Source: Sulfoacidibacillus ferrooxidans (GTDB taxonomy: Bacteria > Bacillota > Bacilli > Alicyclobacillales > SLC66). Taken from it: a DNA stretch of 64,000 nucleotides. Below, in pieces: positions 35,438 to 45,038 of the stretch (positions within the stretch are counted from its first letter, which is position 1; the number at the start of each line of letters is the position of its first letter). The stretch is from NCBI RefSeq assembly GCF_022606465.1, contig NZ_JALBUF010000006.1:1-64000 (forward strand), given 5' to 3'. The position numbers were made by a program, and so were the translations under genes. A model generated the notes under the pieces. The model was not told the DNA's origin. It saw nothing but the letters and a program-made list of their open reading frames with translations, and did no database searches.

Positions 35438-36430
35438 TTATTTGCCGCTATCATCCACCATGGATGCCGCTACTTTCATCATACTAGCGACAGACATATG
35501 TGATGTCAGTTGAAATTCCACTCCATGCTGTAGCCAGTAAAGCTGATGAACTTCAGCACTACCAGTCAACACAGCTGGCACCCCATATAGAGTAAGCAAT
35601 TTTCCTTCCCCAAGTTCAATATCCCCTGCAGAAGGCCTAGTTTCTACTAGAGTAAACGGTGACATACCATCATAACGGACAAAAACAATTCCGTTTTGTT
35701 CTGCTTCGTCTTCCATTTGATCATTTTGCGGCACGTAGGTAGGTTCAATCACTCCAAAACCTTGTTCTTCTGCACTCACTGGCATTTCAATTGATTTTAG
35801 TGTAGTCGCCTGTTCTGGAGAAAAGGCATTTGCCGGAAACTGCACACCCTTTTGAAATGAAATATAATTCATCGTAATGACTGCCCGCTGATCTTTGTTG
35901 TACAAAATGACTTGCTTGGGTCCGAGAGTCGTTTGATCTAATTCTATTTTCTGGCTGCTAATTAACGAATTTTGCGGATCAGTAGGGAGCACAAAAGTGA
36001 CCACTTTATCTTTCACCGAGTAATCCGGCTTTACTGCTGAAATGATCTGACTTAACAGTGAATTATACAGGTACATATGACCTTGCTTTTCAGCCCAATC
36101 GCCCGAAAAGCGAATGACTTTACGCGTAGAAGGGCTAATAATATAGATGCCCTGAGCATTATGCACGATAATTTGAGAGATGTCTTTGTTCTCATTGCCA
36201 AGTGCAATGCGGTATAAATTTGGCGATTGATACCACGTTTCGACATAATACCGCGCAACCGCATCTTGCACATGCACAGTCATGAATGCTTCAGTTTTAT
36301 AGGTATTCAAACCGTTTTGCACATCCTGAAGCTGTTTGGCCATTTGTGTGGCGCTCATTTGTCCGCATCCAGCTAAGATCATCGCAAGGCTTACGGTAAG
36401 CAACAAGGCAGCCCAATTTTTCCGCCGCAC
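35438..36430 (-). CDS. LolA-like lipoprotein (YdcC type, germination/sporulation family)
   Basis: A 330-residue exported lipoprotein: basic start VRRKNWAALLL, hydrophobic helix, and lipobox LAGC at about residues 20-23. The mature part has the LolA/YdcC beta fold (TYKTEAFMTVHVQDAVARYYVETWYQSP, then GIYIISPSTRKVIRF). The family is anchored on the outer membrane leaflet; relatives act in spore formation or germination, but the function of this one is unproven. GTG 36430 has AGGGGTG 5 bases upstream, leaving a 14-base gap after nnrD. Same position next to alr as in Bacillus. Confidence 0.85.
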   Translation of the reverse strand: MRRKNWAALLLTVSLAMILAGCGQMSATQMAKQLQDVQNGLNTYKTEAFMTVHVQDAVARYYVETWYQSPNLYRIALGNENKDISQIIVHNAQGIYIISPSTRKVIRFSGDWAEKQGHMYLYNSLLSQIISAVKPDYSVKDKVVTFVLPTDPQNSLISSQKIELDQTTLGPKQVILYNKDQRAVITMNYISFQKGVQFPANAFSPEQATTLKSIEMPVSAEEQGFGVIEPTYVPQNDQMEDEAEQNGIVFVRYDGMSPFTLVETRPSAGDIELGEGKLLTLYGVPAVLTGSAEVHQLYWLQHGVEFQLTSHMSVASMMKVAASMVDDSGK

Positions 36431-36444
36431 ATGATCACCCCTGT

Positions 36445-38061
36445 CTATCCATCGTGAGAAATGTCCATTTCCCAGGAAATTTGTCGAAAAGCTGTTCCAA
36501 ACCATGCAAATAAATCAGATGCTACAAGCGACTCTTGACTATATTGGGTTGTACAAGCCAACTCTGCTGCCTTCCCGTGTACGTAAACTCCTACTAGTGC
36601 TGCCGACTCAGCGCCATATCCACTAGCTAAAAGCCCACCTAGCAATCCCGCTAAAACATCGCCTGTCCCACCAGTAGCAAGCCCGCTATTGCCCGTAGAG
36701 TTAATCCATACAGCTGGTTCTGGCGTTGCGATGACCGTTCCTGCACCCTTAAGTACCACAATGGTTTGTGTCTTAACTGCATACTCCTTAGCGTAGAGAA
36801 GCCTATTTTCCTGCACGACAGAAGTAGGTCGTTTTATTAATTGAGCAAATTCTTTAGGATGTGGTGTGATGATTGTAAGATGTTTACGATGTTCAAAAAA
36901 AGTGACACCACCATCTTCAGAAGCCGCAACTACTTGTAAAAAATCTGCATCTAACACGAGTGGAATCGGTAGCTGGGCCAAAGCAAGTAGCGCTTCCGGG
37001 GAATCTTGCATACTCCGCCCCATACCCGGGCCAATCACTCCTACGTCAACTTGTGCAAACAAAGCAAGAAGGGAAGCGATCGCGTCCACATTCCACACTC
37101 CTGCTCGTCCAGCATACCGTTTGACAACAGCCTCCACCGGGAATCCAGAGACCCATGTATCCGAAAGATCCTCTGGTGCAAAATAGTAAACAAGCCCAGC
37201 TCCTGCTCGGTATGCTCCCTCTACCGCAAGCCGCGCTGCGCCGTACATACCAGGACTACCAGCAAGTACTCCCACACGACCAAATGACCCTTTATGAGAA
37301 TCTTGCGGACGTCGTCGATACCGCTTTGCGATATCCTGTTCGGTAACCAAAAAATGATGTGCTCCGTGACGAACAGCCATGTGGTATGAGATAGCCAAAG
37401 AAGCAATGGTAATCTGACCTGCATATGCTCTTCCAGGCTCTACGTATAACCCGGGTTTACTCAATCCACACGCAACTGTCCGTACAGCTTTAACACAATC
37501 AACATCAACCTGACCAGAATCAGGGTCAAGCCCAGTAGGAAAGTCGATAGAAAGCACCGGTCTGTGCGCCTTATGAATAGCCTGTAAAAAAGGTCGAAGC
37601 GGTTCTCTAACAGGTAATTGACTGCCGTTGCCAAGGATTGCATCAATAATGACATCTGCCTGTGTAAGATCATCCGTTTCTTCTGCCAATCTACCGTGTA
37701 CATTGCGATAAGCGCAAAGCTGAATGTGAGTAAGATGTGAAAGATCTCTTTCATCAGAAGTAAGCCATACGCGCACGCTATACCCGAGCACATGTAGGTA
37801 ACGTGCAGCAACCAATCCGTCTGCACCATTATGTCCTTTTCCAACAACAACAGCGATCATCTTTCGAGAGTCCATTTCCCTTGATCGAGAACTGACCCGC
37901 TCACCCATCGACTGGTGCGCACCAGTGCCATCTACCATGTCCATCGTAACCTCAGCTACTCTCAGCCCTACAGATTCCATGAGTGCAGCTGACGCCACAC
38001 CAATCTCCTCTATCATGACTGTATCAAGCTTTTGCATTTCTGCACTTGTCACAAGTAACAC
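36445..38061 (-). CDS. nnrD: Bifunctional NAD(P)H-hydrate epimerase / ADP-dependent dehydratase
   Basis: Repairs damaged NADHX/NADPHX. The N-terminal YjeF_N epimerase domain (about 1-220) shows KMIAVVVGKGHNGADGLVAARYL and IIDAILGNG; the C-terminal dehydratase domain (about 235-538) shows KGSFGRVGVLAGSPGMYGAA, VGVIGPGMG, LVLDADFLQ and NSTGNSGLATGGTGDVLAGLLGG. GTG 38061 has GGAGGG 6 bases upstream and gives 538 residues; the frame runs 37 codons further without family support. acpS, its usual upstream neighbour, is not here. Confidence 0.94.
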   Translation of the reverse strand: MLLVTSAEMQKLDTVMIEEIGVASAALMESVGLRVAEVTMDMVDGTGAHQSMGERVSSRSREMDSRKMIAVVVGKGHNGADGLVAARYLHVLGYSVRVWLTSDERDLSHLTHIQLCAYRNVHGRLAEETDDLTQADVIIDAILGNGSQLPVREPLRPFLQAIHKAHRPVLSIDFPTGLDPDSGQVDVDCVKAVRTVACGLSKPGLYVEPGRAYAGQITIASLAISYHMAVRHGAHHFLVTEQDIAKRYRRRPQDSHKGSFGRVGVLAGSPGMYGAARLAVEGAYRAGAGLVYYFAPEDLSDTWVSGFPVEAVVKRYAGRAGVWNVDAIASLLALFAQVDVGVIGPGMGRSMQDSPEALLALAQLPIPLVLDADFLQVVAASEDGGVTFFEHRKHLTIITPHPKEFAQLIKRPTSVVQENRLLYAKEYAVKTQTIVVLKGAGTVIATPEPAVWINSTGNSGLATGGTGDVLAGLLGGLLASGYGAESAALVGVYVHGKAAELACTTQYSQESLVASDLFAWFGTAFRQISWEMDISHDG

Positions 38062-38142
38062 GAATTTCCCTCCGATTTGTAGAGATATATTCAATACTCT
38101 GTACAAGTAGTACAGACAACATCTACGAACGCCATCAATTAA

Positions 38143-38180
38143 AAAAAGAAAGAGACACCTCGTAGGTGTCACTCTTTCTC
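38143..38180 (-). terminator. Terminator after the LCP gene
   Basis: On the minus strand GAGAAAGAGTGACACCT-ACG-AGGTGTCTCTTTCT has a two-base bulge and is followed by seven T. A strong rho-independent terminator. Confidence 0.85.
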
Positions 38181-38213
38181 AAACTGAATATAAACCATCC
38201 ATGACATATAATC

Positions 38214-39527
38214 TCACTGCGAATAGACAACGACTGCATTGGGATCTGGGCTGCCAGGTTCAACAATGCCATTGCCAGTCGCGAGCGTACGCCCTACCGC
38301 AAAGCCCCATTCAATATCGCCACTCGGGTACATAATCTGTACTGGATAGGTTCCATTGCCAGCACCCATCCACGTAACAGGATATCCAGCTGCCTTTAGT
38401 TCGTTCACAACAATTTGTGAACCATAGACTTGCACAGGTACATTACTCGGTGAAGGCAATGGTGGAAGTCCCATCGACGATCCTGTCGATCCATACGGTT
38501 TCAACATAGCATAGATATGTTCAGGACTTAATACATCGTAATACGCACCAGTAATATAGTTTTCCTGATTGATACCAGGCAACGGTGCACTAGCAATCTG
38601 CATCGAATCGCCTACATTGCCAAGTGTTACATGATCGACCTTAGCACCGAGTAGATCCGCAGCAAGGGCTGTAAGATCCTGTGTATTCATATCAGTAGCA
38701 ATATCTTTTTTCCATGTAGCCATAAGACCACCAAGACTTGTAATATCTGTACCTGGACTCAAGAGTTTATGTTTTAATGCTTCCAACACTTGCGCTTCTG
38801 CATCCATACGCTGAAAATCATTGACGCGAACCGTGCTACTCGCCTCATTTTGACGGATGCGAATAAATGCGAGTGCCTGCTGCCCGTTTAGTGTCTGCCA
38901 ACCTGGATACAGATTGGCACCACTATGTAGCGGATCATATAGCCGCCCCGGAACATCGACACGCACGCCACCTACAGCGTTTACCGCATCCTGAAAGCCA
39001 TTAAAATCCGTGACAATCCAGTGGTTAATCTTCATCCCTGTCAATTGTTGTACTGCCGCAACAGACAATTGTGCAGCTTGATTGGGATTTAATTGTGCTC
39101 CAATAAAAAACATACTCTTAATCTTCGGTATTGGGTTATTAAATTGCGGTTGCGCAAATAATACATTACGTGGAATTGAGATCAAAACGACTTTATGCTG
39201 TTTTGGATCGACGTGTGCGATCATTAAAATATCTGCTTGCCCTCCACCAGTACCTAAGTCAAGAGGTCCAGCGGGATTACGTGCGTTATTGCCAATTAAT
39301 AAAATATTTTCCTCTGGCGCTCCAACCATTGCAGTAATGATATTATCTAGCGGATTGCCACCACTTGGACTTTTAGAAGACGTGTACACAGCGGCAAAGG
39401 CAGTCCCAAGAACGACCGCAACTATCCCAGCCCCCACAATAGCAGTAATTCTTCTTCTCTTTTTACGCCGTTCTTTATCTATCATTTTTCGGTTTTGCGG
39501 ACGGTTTCCCGTAGGCTTCTGTTCCAT
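38214..39527 (-). CDS. LytR-CpsA-Psr family cell-wall glycopolymer ligase
   Basis: A 437-residue LCP protein: a basic cytosolic segment with RRKKRRR, one membrane helix (about 27-49), then the extracellular LCP domain. Marks: NILLIGNNARNP, GGQADILMIAHVDPKQHKVVLISIPRNV, and INHWIVTDFNGFQDAVNAVGGVRVDVP, with LNGQQALAFIRIR downstream. A C-terminal LytR_C-like part follows (about 340-437). LCP enzymes attach teichoic acid or similar polymers to peptidoglycan. ATG 39527 has GAGGG 6 bases upstream. Monocistronic with its own terminator. Confidence 0.93.
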   Translation of the reverse strand: MEQKPTGNRPQNRKMIDKERRKKRRRITAIVGAGIVAVVLGTAFAAVYTSSKSPSGGNPLDNIITAMVGAPEENILLIGNNARNPAGPLDLGTGGGQADILMIAHVDPKQHKVVLISIPRNVLFAQPQFNNPIPKIKSMFFIGAQLNPNQAAQLSVAAVQQLTGMKINHWIVTDFNGFQDAVNAVGGVRVDVPGRLYDPLHSGANLYPGWQTLNGQQALAFIRIRQNEASSTVRVNDFQRMDAEAQVLEALKHKLLSPGTDITSLGGLMATWKKDIATDMNTQDLTALAADLLGAKVDHVTLGNVGDSMQIASAPLPGINQENYITGAYYDVLSPEHIYAMLKPYGSTGSSMGLPPLPSPSNVPVQVYGSQIVVNELKAAGYPVTWMGAGNGTYPVQIMYPSGDIEWGFAVGRTLATGNGIVEPGSPDPNAVVVYSQ

Positions 39528-39643
39528 AAGCAACCCTCACAAGCTGTTGATAATATCTATATCGAAACTTTCTTACACTTACAGTCAACAAAACGTTCTT
39601 CATTATAACATACTATACCTGTACTCTCACTAAAGTAGACTAT

Positions 39644-40330
39644 TTACCTAGCATGTGCATATGTGATAGGGTCCTGTAACATAGCCTCAGCAAACCCTTT
39701 TAAGCGCAAACGACAACTGTCGCAAACACCACAGGCAACCGCTTCTCCTTCATAACAAGAGGAAGTGAGTTCATATGGCACTGCAAGCGTTGTCCCAAGT
39801 GTGATAATCTCCGCTTTAGTTAGATGTAGAAGCGGAGTCATGACATGTAGCGTTCCTCCCATCGTACCAACTTTGGTAGCAAGCGTTGCAGCGTGTGCAA
39901 ATGAATCGATGAACTCTTCACGGCAATCAGGATAGCCACTATAGTCTAACGCATTGACACCAAGATAAATGGCTTCTGCCCCAACGACTTCTGCATAGGC
40001 GGTAGCGATCGATAAAAAAATGAGGTTGCGAGCTGGAACATAAGTAACCGGTATCTCATGATCGACAACGCCTGTATGTGGAACGTCAATGCGATCATCC
40101 GTTAAAGCACTTCCGCCGATTGTGCGCAAAAAAGGTAATTGAGCAATCTGATGTTGTTTCACATCATAGAATGCCGCCACCTTTTTCGCCGATTCAATTT
40201 CTACCCGATGGCGCTGACCGTAGTCAAACGTGAGTGCATATACATCGTACCCTGCATCCATCGCAATGCCTAGACACGTAGTGGAATCTAGCCCACCACT
40301 TAAAATTACAACCGCCTTTTGTTTCGTCAT
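39644..40330 (-). CDS. queC: 7-cyano-7-deazaguanine synthase
   Basis: Makes preQ0 from 7-carboxy-7-deazaguanine with ATP and ammonia, for queuosine tRNA modification. The PP-loop is AVVILSGGLDSTTCLGIA at the start; the zinc site is the C-terminal CYEGEAVACGVCDSC. It has 228 residues from ATG 40330, with GGAGGG about 11 bases upstream; the longer frame would run back into queE. Last gene of queD-queE-queC. Confidence 0.95.
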   Translation of the reverse strand: MTKQKAVVILSGGLDSTTCLGIAMDAGYDVYALTFDYGQRHRVEIESAKKVAAFYDVKQHQIAQLPFLRTIGGSALTDDRIDVPHTGVVDHEIPVTYVPARNLIFLSIATAYAEVVGAEAIYLGVNALDYSGYPDCREEFIDSFAHAATLATKVGTMGGTLHVMTPLLHLTKAEIITLGTTLAVPYELTSSCYEGEAVACGVCDSCRLRLKGFAEAMLQDPITYAHAR

Positions 40331-40373
40331 TCGTTCACATACCCTCCTGATTACCGTAATCAAAGATGACAGG

Positions 40374-41099
40374 CTATACGCCTCGTTGATTGGGATCCCA
40401 CACAAATTTATGAGTCTGTAAACTCAGTTTAACTTCTGCTAAACCACGTGCCAGCATCCACTGTACGAGTTCACTCGGGGATAGTGAATCCCACACAGGA
40501 CTAAAAAGGACAATACACTTCACTTCATAGTCTTCAAGTACTTGGCAAGCTTGTTCAAAGTCGGCACGACTCGCAATCACAAATTTAAGTTCGTCAGTCA
40601 CGCGTAACTTTTCTACATTAGGGAGATGCATTTTCTCAGTTTCTCCCGAACCAAATAATTTGTAATCCAGAATATATCTGACTTTTGGTGACTGCACTTC
40701 CTGTAAAAACGGTGTTAAATCAATAGCGCCACTTGTCTCCACGTGAATGTCAACCATCTGCGGCAATTTTGCCAGCTCTTGTAGCAATAGGGTTGCCTGC
40801 CGTTCATATAAAAGCGGTTCACCGCCCGTTAGACACACTCTTCGCGCTTGATTGGCACTCACGCGCTGTACGATATCCCTAATCGATAGAGACATTTCTG
40901 CATGATAGGGTGGATAACTGTATTTTGTATCACACCATACACAGCGCAATGGACAACCAAATAATCGAACAAAGGTAGTCGGATAACCAGCCGCAGTTCC
41001 TTCACCCTCCACCGTTTCAAAAATCTCCACAAGTGGAAGCAGGAGTTCATGCACTAGTTGATCATTTTCTAATTGAGTTGCTCGTTGATCCGTACTCAT
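40374..41099 (-). CDS. queE: 7-carboxy-7-deazaguanine synthase (radical SAM)
   Basis: Radical SAM enzyme converting CPH4 to 7-carboxy-7-deazaguanine. The cluster motif is in VRLFGCPLRCVWCDTKYS (CxxxCxxC, about 50-57), with substrate segment EIFETVEGEGTAAGYPT before it and CLTGGEPLL after. It has 241 residues. It overlaps queD by 4 bases (ATGA) and precedes queC by 43 bases. Confidence 0.95.
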   Translation of the reverse strand: MSTDQRATQLENDQLVHELLLPLVEIFETVEGEGTAAGYPTTFVRLFGCPLRCVWCDTKYSYPPYHAEMSLSIRDIVQRVSANQARRVCLTGGEPLLYERQATLLLQELAKLPQMVDIHVETSGAIDLTPFLQEVQSPKVRYILDYKLFGSGETEKMHLPNVEKLRVTDELKFVIASRADFEQACQVLEDYEVKCIVLFSPVWDSLSPSELVQWMLARGLAEVKLSLQTHKFVWDPNQRGV

Positions 41100-41560
41100 G
41101 ACTCTTCCATCTCCTCACGCGTAATCTCCGCGCAAGATGTCGGAGTTTCCCATAGGAGCACTCTTTCCATGCGTATCTGAAAGCCTTCTGTTTCAAGTGC
41201 ACTTGCAATTTGCTCATAGATCCATACAACCATGTTTTCAGCCGTAGTGTTCATAGGAGGTAAAACTGCATTTAAATATTGGTGGTCAAGACGATCGACT
41301 ACGCATTGCTTCACTATGCGTTTCAAGTCAGAAAAATCAATAGCTAGTCCTATGTCATCAGGCACTGCACTTACCGTAACTAACAAGCGATACGTGTGGC
41401 CGTGCAACCCCACACATTTACCATTATATGCATAAAGATGATGAGCTGCATCAAAACTGAACTCTTTTGTAACTAAAACGCGTTTTTTATGGTAACGCAG
41501 TTGTGAACGCAAGATATCCACGTCTATTTGCAGCAATTTTTGCGGAATAACAAACTCCAT
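41096..41560 (-). CDS. queD: 6-carboxytetrahydropterin synthase
   Basis: First dedicated queuosine-pathway step from dihydroneopterin triphosphate. The zinc-binding His are in FDAAHHLYAYNGKCVGLHGHTYRL, which also holds the catalytic Cys; DFSDLKRIV, DHQYLNA and NTTAENMVVWIYEQI follow. It has 154 residues. GAGGTG lies before the ATG. First gene of the operon. I looked for a preQ1 riboswitch in the 247-base gap upstream (41561-41807) and did not see one. queF and folE are not in the window. Confidence 0.94.
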   Translation of the reverse strand: MEFVIPQKLLQIDVDILRSQLRYHKKRVLVTKEFSFDAAHHLYAYNGKCVGLHGHTYRLLVTVSAVPDDIGLAIDFSDLKRIVKQCVVDRLDHQYLNAVLPPMNTTAENMVVWIYEQIASALETEGFQIRMERVLLWETPTSCAEITREEMEES

Positions 41561-41807
41561 ACTGACACCTCGAATAGATTCTTAATATGCCAAACAAAAC
41601 AACGTGATAGGATAGATGCATTTGGGAAAGCTTATGGATATGCTGTTTATCATTCTAAGCTTTTCACAGTAAACCAGCAAAGTGAAGTAGCGTATAAACC
41701 CCTTCCATAATAATCACTTAGAATTCTTGCCTTGCCTATATGAACATGACATAATGGCTGGAAGCACAGTGAAGTGGCACGATAAGCGAAAGGTTGGTTG
41801 AACACTG

Positions 41808-43628
41808 TTGTCCACTTTTAAGAGATTATTGATTGGTCCTCCAAAAAAATCGCGTCAGTTGCGGGAGGAACGAATATCGAAGTTAAAGGCTTTACCCATC
41901 TTATCGTCAGATGCGCTGTCTTCCGTAGCATATGGATACCAGGCTGCGCTTTCGGAGATCGCATTTATAGGGGTCGCAGGACTATGGATTGGACTTCCTA
42001 TAGCAGGTGTAATTGTATTACTTCTAATTGCACTGATTCTATCATATCTACAGGTGATCCATGCCTATCCAAATGGTGGTGGCGCATATGCTGTCGCGTC
42101 AGATCAATTTGGTCCAGTTGCAGGCCTTGTAGCAGGTGCTGCTCTCTTAATTGATTATACCTTAACCGTAGCTGTTTCGGTATCGTCAGGTATTGCTGCC
42201 ATTACCACAGCATATCCAAGTCTGCTACCTTGGACAGTTCCACTATGCCTTCTTGGTATTCTTGGCATCATGGTCATGAACTTGCGAGGCATGAATGAAT
42301 CCGCAAGTATTCTCATGTGGCCTACATATCTCTTTATCATATCCATTGTCGCAATGGAAGTCGTTGGATTCATTCACCTAAGCCATGCTGGTTGGCATTA
42401 TAAGCAAACCCCACAGTTTGGTGTTTTACCAAAAGAAATCACTGTGCTTTTGATCTTGCGCGCTTTTGCTTCTGGGTGTTCCGCATTGACTGGCATCGAA
42501 GCGATTTCAAATGCCACACCTCAGTTTCGCGAGCCAACGATCAGAAATGCTCAAAAAACTCTTCTTTGGCTTGGCTTACTTCTTGCTATCATGTTTGCAG
42601 GAACGAGTTACCTGACATTCATGAAAGGGTTGCAAGTGAATTCAAATTTCACGTTACTTGGCATGCTTGCGCAATCCTATTTTCACACAGGATTCTTCTT
42701 TTATTTCATTCAGTTTACTACGTTTGCTGTACTGATCTTAGCTGCCAATACATCGTATAGCGGTTTTCCTCTACTTGCGGCGCTTATGGCCCGAGATCGA
42801 TTTATGCCACGCATGTTTGAATTGCGCGGCGATAGACTGGGATATTCTAATGGCATTATCGTCCTTAGCGTTCTGGCCAGTATACTAATCATCGCCTTTA
42901 ACGGACAGACGGATGAGCTTATCCCTTTATATGCCATAGGCGTTTTCTTATCATTTACACTTGCTCAAACTGGACTCGTAAAACGCTGGTTTAAGACAAA
43001 GACTTCTGGATGGATCTGGCGAACGGCAATCAATAGTTTTGGTGGTTTACTTTCGGCGATTGTCACTGTCGTCTTTGCCGTAGCAAAGTTTACGCAAGGT
43101 GCATGGATTGTTCTTGTCGTTCTTCCGTTAATTATCTACTTTGGCATTCAAGTACACCGTCACTATGACAGAATCGCTGATCATTTACGGATCAATATGG
43201 CCCAACTGAAACCCTTAGCACATAAAACCATTGTGATCGTCCCCATAGGCGGCGTCAACCGCGTAGTCGCAGGGACATTATCATACGCATTATCTGTATC
43301 TGATCAAGTCATTGCCTTTTACGTGGGCTTCGATGATGAATCAATTGAAAAAATGGAACAAAAGTGGAAGCAATGGGATACGGGTATACGCTTAGTCACT
43401 GCACGAAGTCAGTATCGATCTGTAGTTCGTCCACTCATGCGTTTTTTAACGACTGTAGAAAATTATGAAGGTGCACCTGATCACATTATTGTAGCCATCC
43501 CCCAATTTGTCACGCGCAGGTGGTGGCACAATATCCTTCACAATCAAACAAGTATTATGTTGCGTACGATTTTATTGTATAGAAAAGATATTGTAGTCAC
43601 GACTGTGCCTTATCATTTAGGAGATTAA
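41808..43628 (+). CDS. APC-family transporter, KimA-like potassium importer
   Basis: A 606-residue membrane protein, the same size as Bacillus KimA (YdaO): a basic start (GPPKKSRQLREERISKL), LPILSSDALSSVAYGYQAAL in the first helix, about 12 helices, then a cytosolic C-terminal domain of about 140 residues. KimA proteins are proton-coupled K+ importers inhibited by c-di-AMP; the general APC fold also covers amino-acid permeases, so the substrate is inferred. The start is TTG with a weak GGTTGG about 10 bases upstream. No ydaO/c-di-AMP riboswitch was seen in the gap. It is 4 bases from the DUF188 gene. Confidence 0.82.
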   Translation: MSTFKRLLIGPPKKSRQLREERISKLKALPILSSDALSSVAYGYQAALSEIAFIGVAGLWIGLPIAGVIVLLLIALILSYLQVIHAYPNGGGAYAVASDQFGPVAGLVAGAALLIDYTLTVAVSVSSGIAAITTAYPSLLPWTVPLCLLGILGIMVMNLRGMNESASILMWPTYLFIISIVAMEVVGFIHLSHAGWHYKQTPQFGVLPKEITVLLILRAFASGCSALTGIEAISNATPQFREPTIRNAQKTLLWLGLLLAIMFAGTSYLTFMKGLQVNSNFTLLGMLAQSYFHTGFFFYFIQFTTFAVLILAANTSYSGFPLLAALMARDRFMPRMFELRGDRLGYSNGIIVLSVLASILIIAFNGQTDELIPLYAIGVFLSFTLAQTGLVKRWFKTKTSGWIWRTAINSFGGLLSAIVTVVFAVAKFTQGAWIVLVVLPLIIYFGIQVHRHYDRIADHLRINMAQLKPLAHKTIVIVPIGGVNRVVAGTLSYALSVSDQVIAFYVGFDDESIEKMEQKWKQWDTGIRLVTARSQYRSVVRPLMRFLTTVENYEGAPDHIIVAIPQFVTRRWWHNILHNQTSIMLRTILLYRKDIVVTTVPYHLGD

Positions 43629-43632
43629 GCCC

Positions 43633-44103
43633 ATGCCCATGACGATTTGGGTAGATGCAGATGCATGTCCGAGAAATGTATTAACCTTGACAAAGGAACG
43701 AGCAGCACAACATCATTTGCTCGTGATCACTGTGAGCAACTACAATCACGAGCATCAAGGGGCCAACCACCTGACAGTCGACGCCGGTTCACAAGCGGCA
43801 GATATGGCGATTGTCATGCGCATGCAAAAAGGAGATCTTGTGATCACTCAAGACTACGGCTTAGCCGCGCTTGTTTTGGCACGGAAAGGATACGCTTTAT
43901 CTCCACACGGCAAAGAGTATACCGATGATAACATCGATCAACTATTAGCGATGAGAGCTGTACATGCAAAAGCGCGGAGATCTGGGAAACGAGCAAAAAT
44001 TCGTGGCCCTGCGGCGCGAACACAGGATGATGATCTACATTTTGATCGGTCACTACAGGTGATACTTGCACGGATGAACAACGCCGATATGGGCAATGTA
44101 TAG
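43633..44103 (+). CDS. DUF188/UPF0178 family protein (YaiI/YqxD-like)
   Basis: A 156-residue protein with the family start TIWVDADACPRNVLTLTKERA, then DAGSQAADMAIVMRMQKGDLVITQDYGLAALVLARKG and SPHGKEYTDDNID. The Asp residues and fold suggest a PIN-like nuclease, but the family has no confirmed activity. GGAG lies 9 bases before the ATG. It follows the KimA-like gene after 4 bases and is probably co-transcribed, ending at a strong terminator. Confidence 0.92.
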   Translation: MPMTIWVDADACPRNVLTLTKERAAQHHLLVITVSNYNHEHQGANHLTVDAGSQAADMAIVMRMQKGDLVITQDYGLAALVLARKGYALSPHGKEYTDDNIDQLLAMRAVHAKARRSGKRAKIRGPAARTQDDDLHFDRSLQVILARMNNADMGNV

Positions 44104-44165
44104 AGGAAGCAATCGAATTGGCATGCAAAAGATCGCATTGCCAATCTTGCTTCCTCTTGTTTTTT
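44102..44165 (+). terminator. Terminator after the DUF188 gene
   Basis: A long hairpin: AGAGGAAGCA and its complement outside, ATTGGCATGC with GCATTGCCAAT inside, then TTGTTTTTTG. A strong rho-independent terminator for the KimA-like operon. Confidence 0.88.
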
Positions 44166-44189
44166 GTCATCCAAGGAGGCAATTGACAC

Positions 44190-44984
44190 ATGCGTTATTC
44201 TCGTATTTCACTTCATATATCATGGCTACTATGCACCATTTTTTTTGCTTTATGGTCACCCGCTGCCGATCATCATGCGGCAGCCAAGTATCACTATACA
44301 GACTATGTCCAACTGTATCCGCACGTGTTTTCCTATCAAGGGCCACCGAATAAACGCATCGCGTTAACCTTTGACGATGGACCTGATCAACGTTATACCC
44401 CACAAATTTTATCGATTCTCCGCAAAAAAGGAGTTCACGCTACTTTTTTTGTGCTCGGTAAAAATGTGAAAAGATATCCGAATATCACACGGCAAATAAC
44501 TAAAGAAGGTCATATTTTAGGCAATCATAGTTACAATCATCCGAGTTTAACGCGTGTGAATCACGATCAATTATTGTGGGAGGTAAAAGCAACAGAAAGA
44601 GAAATCACACAGCTTACTGGGAAGAGAACTCGATTTGTACGTCCACCATACGGAAATCTTGATCCCACCGTTCTCATGAGCTTAGGAAAAATGGGATATC
44701 ATGTGGTCAACTGGTCTGTAGATTCCAATGATTGGCGCAGTCTCACCAAGGCACAAGTACTAGCTAACATCATTCCACATGTACGCCCTGGTTCTATCAT
44801 ATTGCAACACTGTGCATCAGGGGGCCCACAGGAAAACTTAAGTGGCACGGTTGCAGCTCTCCCTTCCATCATCGACACCTTGCGACAAAAGGGATATCAG
44901 TTTGTCACTATTCAAGAGTTATTTGCAACAGATATCAAGACCGTTCATGCTCCTACACGTATGCAGTTATCCTTACATCACTAA
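44190..44984 (+). CDS. Polysaccharide deacetylase (NodB domain), exported
   Basis: A 264-residue protein: hydrophobic signal or anchor at residues 8-25, then a NodB domain. Motif 1 LTFDDGPDQ (catalytic Asp and metal Asp), motif 2 HILGNHSYNHPSL (metal His), motif 3 FVRPPYGN, motif 4 VNWSVDSNDW, motif 5 IILQH. These enzymes remove acetyl groups from N-acetylglucosamine or N-acetylmuramate in peptidoglycan or chitin-like polymers. Closest to the PdaA/PdaB-sized group; the exact substrate is unknown. AAGGAGG lies 9 bases upstream. Monocistronic. Confidence 0.92.
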   Translation: MRYSRISLHISWLLCTIFFALWSPAADHHAAAKYHYTDYVQLYPHVFSYQGPPNKRIALTFDDGPDQRYTPQILSILRKKGVHATFFVLGKNVKRYPNITRQITKEGHILGNHSYNHPSLTRVNHDQLLWEVKATEREITQLTGKRTRFVRPPYGNLDPTVLMSLGKMGYHVVNWSVDSNDWRSLTKAQVLANIIPHVRPGSIILQHCASGGPQENLSGTVAALPSIIDTLRQKGYQFVTIQELFATDIKTVHAPTRMQLSLHH

Positions 44985-45038
44985 ACAACAAACATCGCCT
45001 CTATCCCGAAAAGAGGCGATGTACAGTGACAAAGCTAC

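Noticed and set aside
41561-41807. preQ1 or ydaO riboswitch between queD and the KimA-like gene
   Set aside because: I read both strands against the known core motifs and saw no matching conserved core; only a loose AAAGCTTA/TAAGCTTT hairpin is present.
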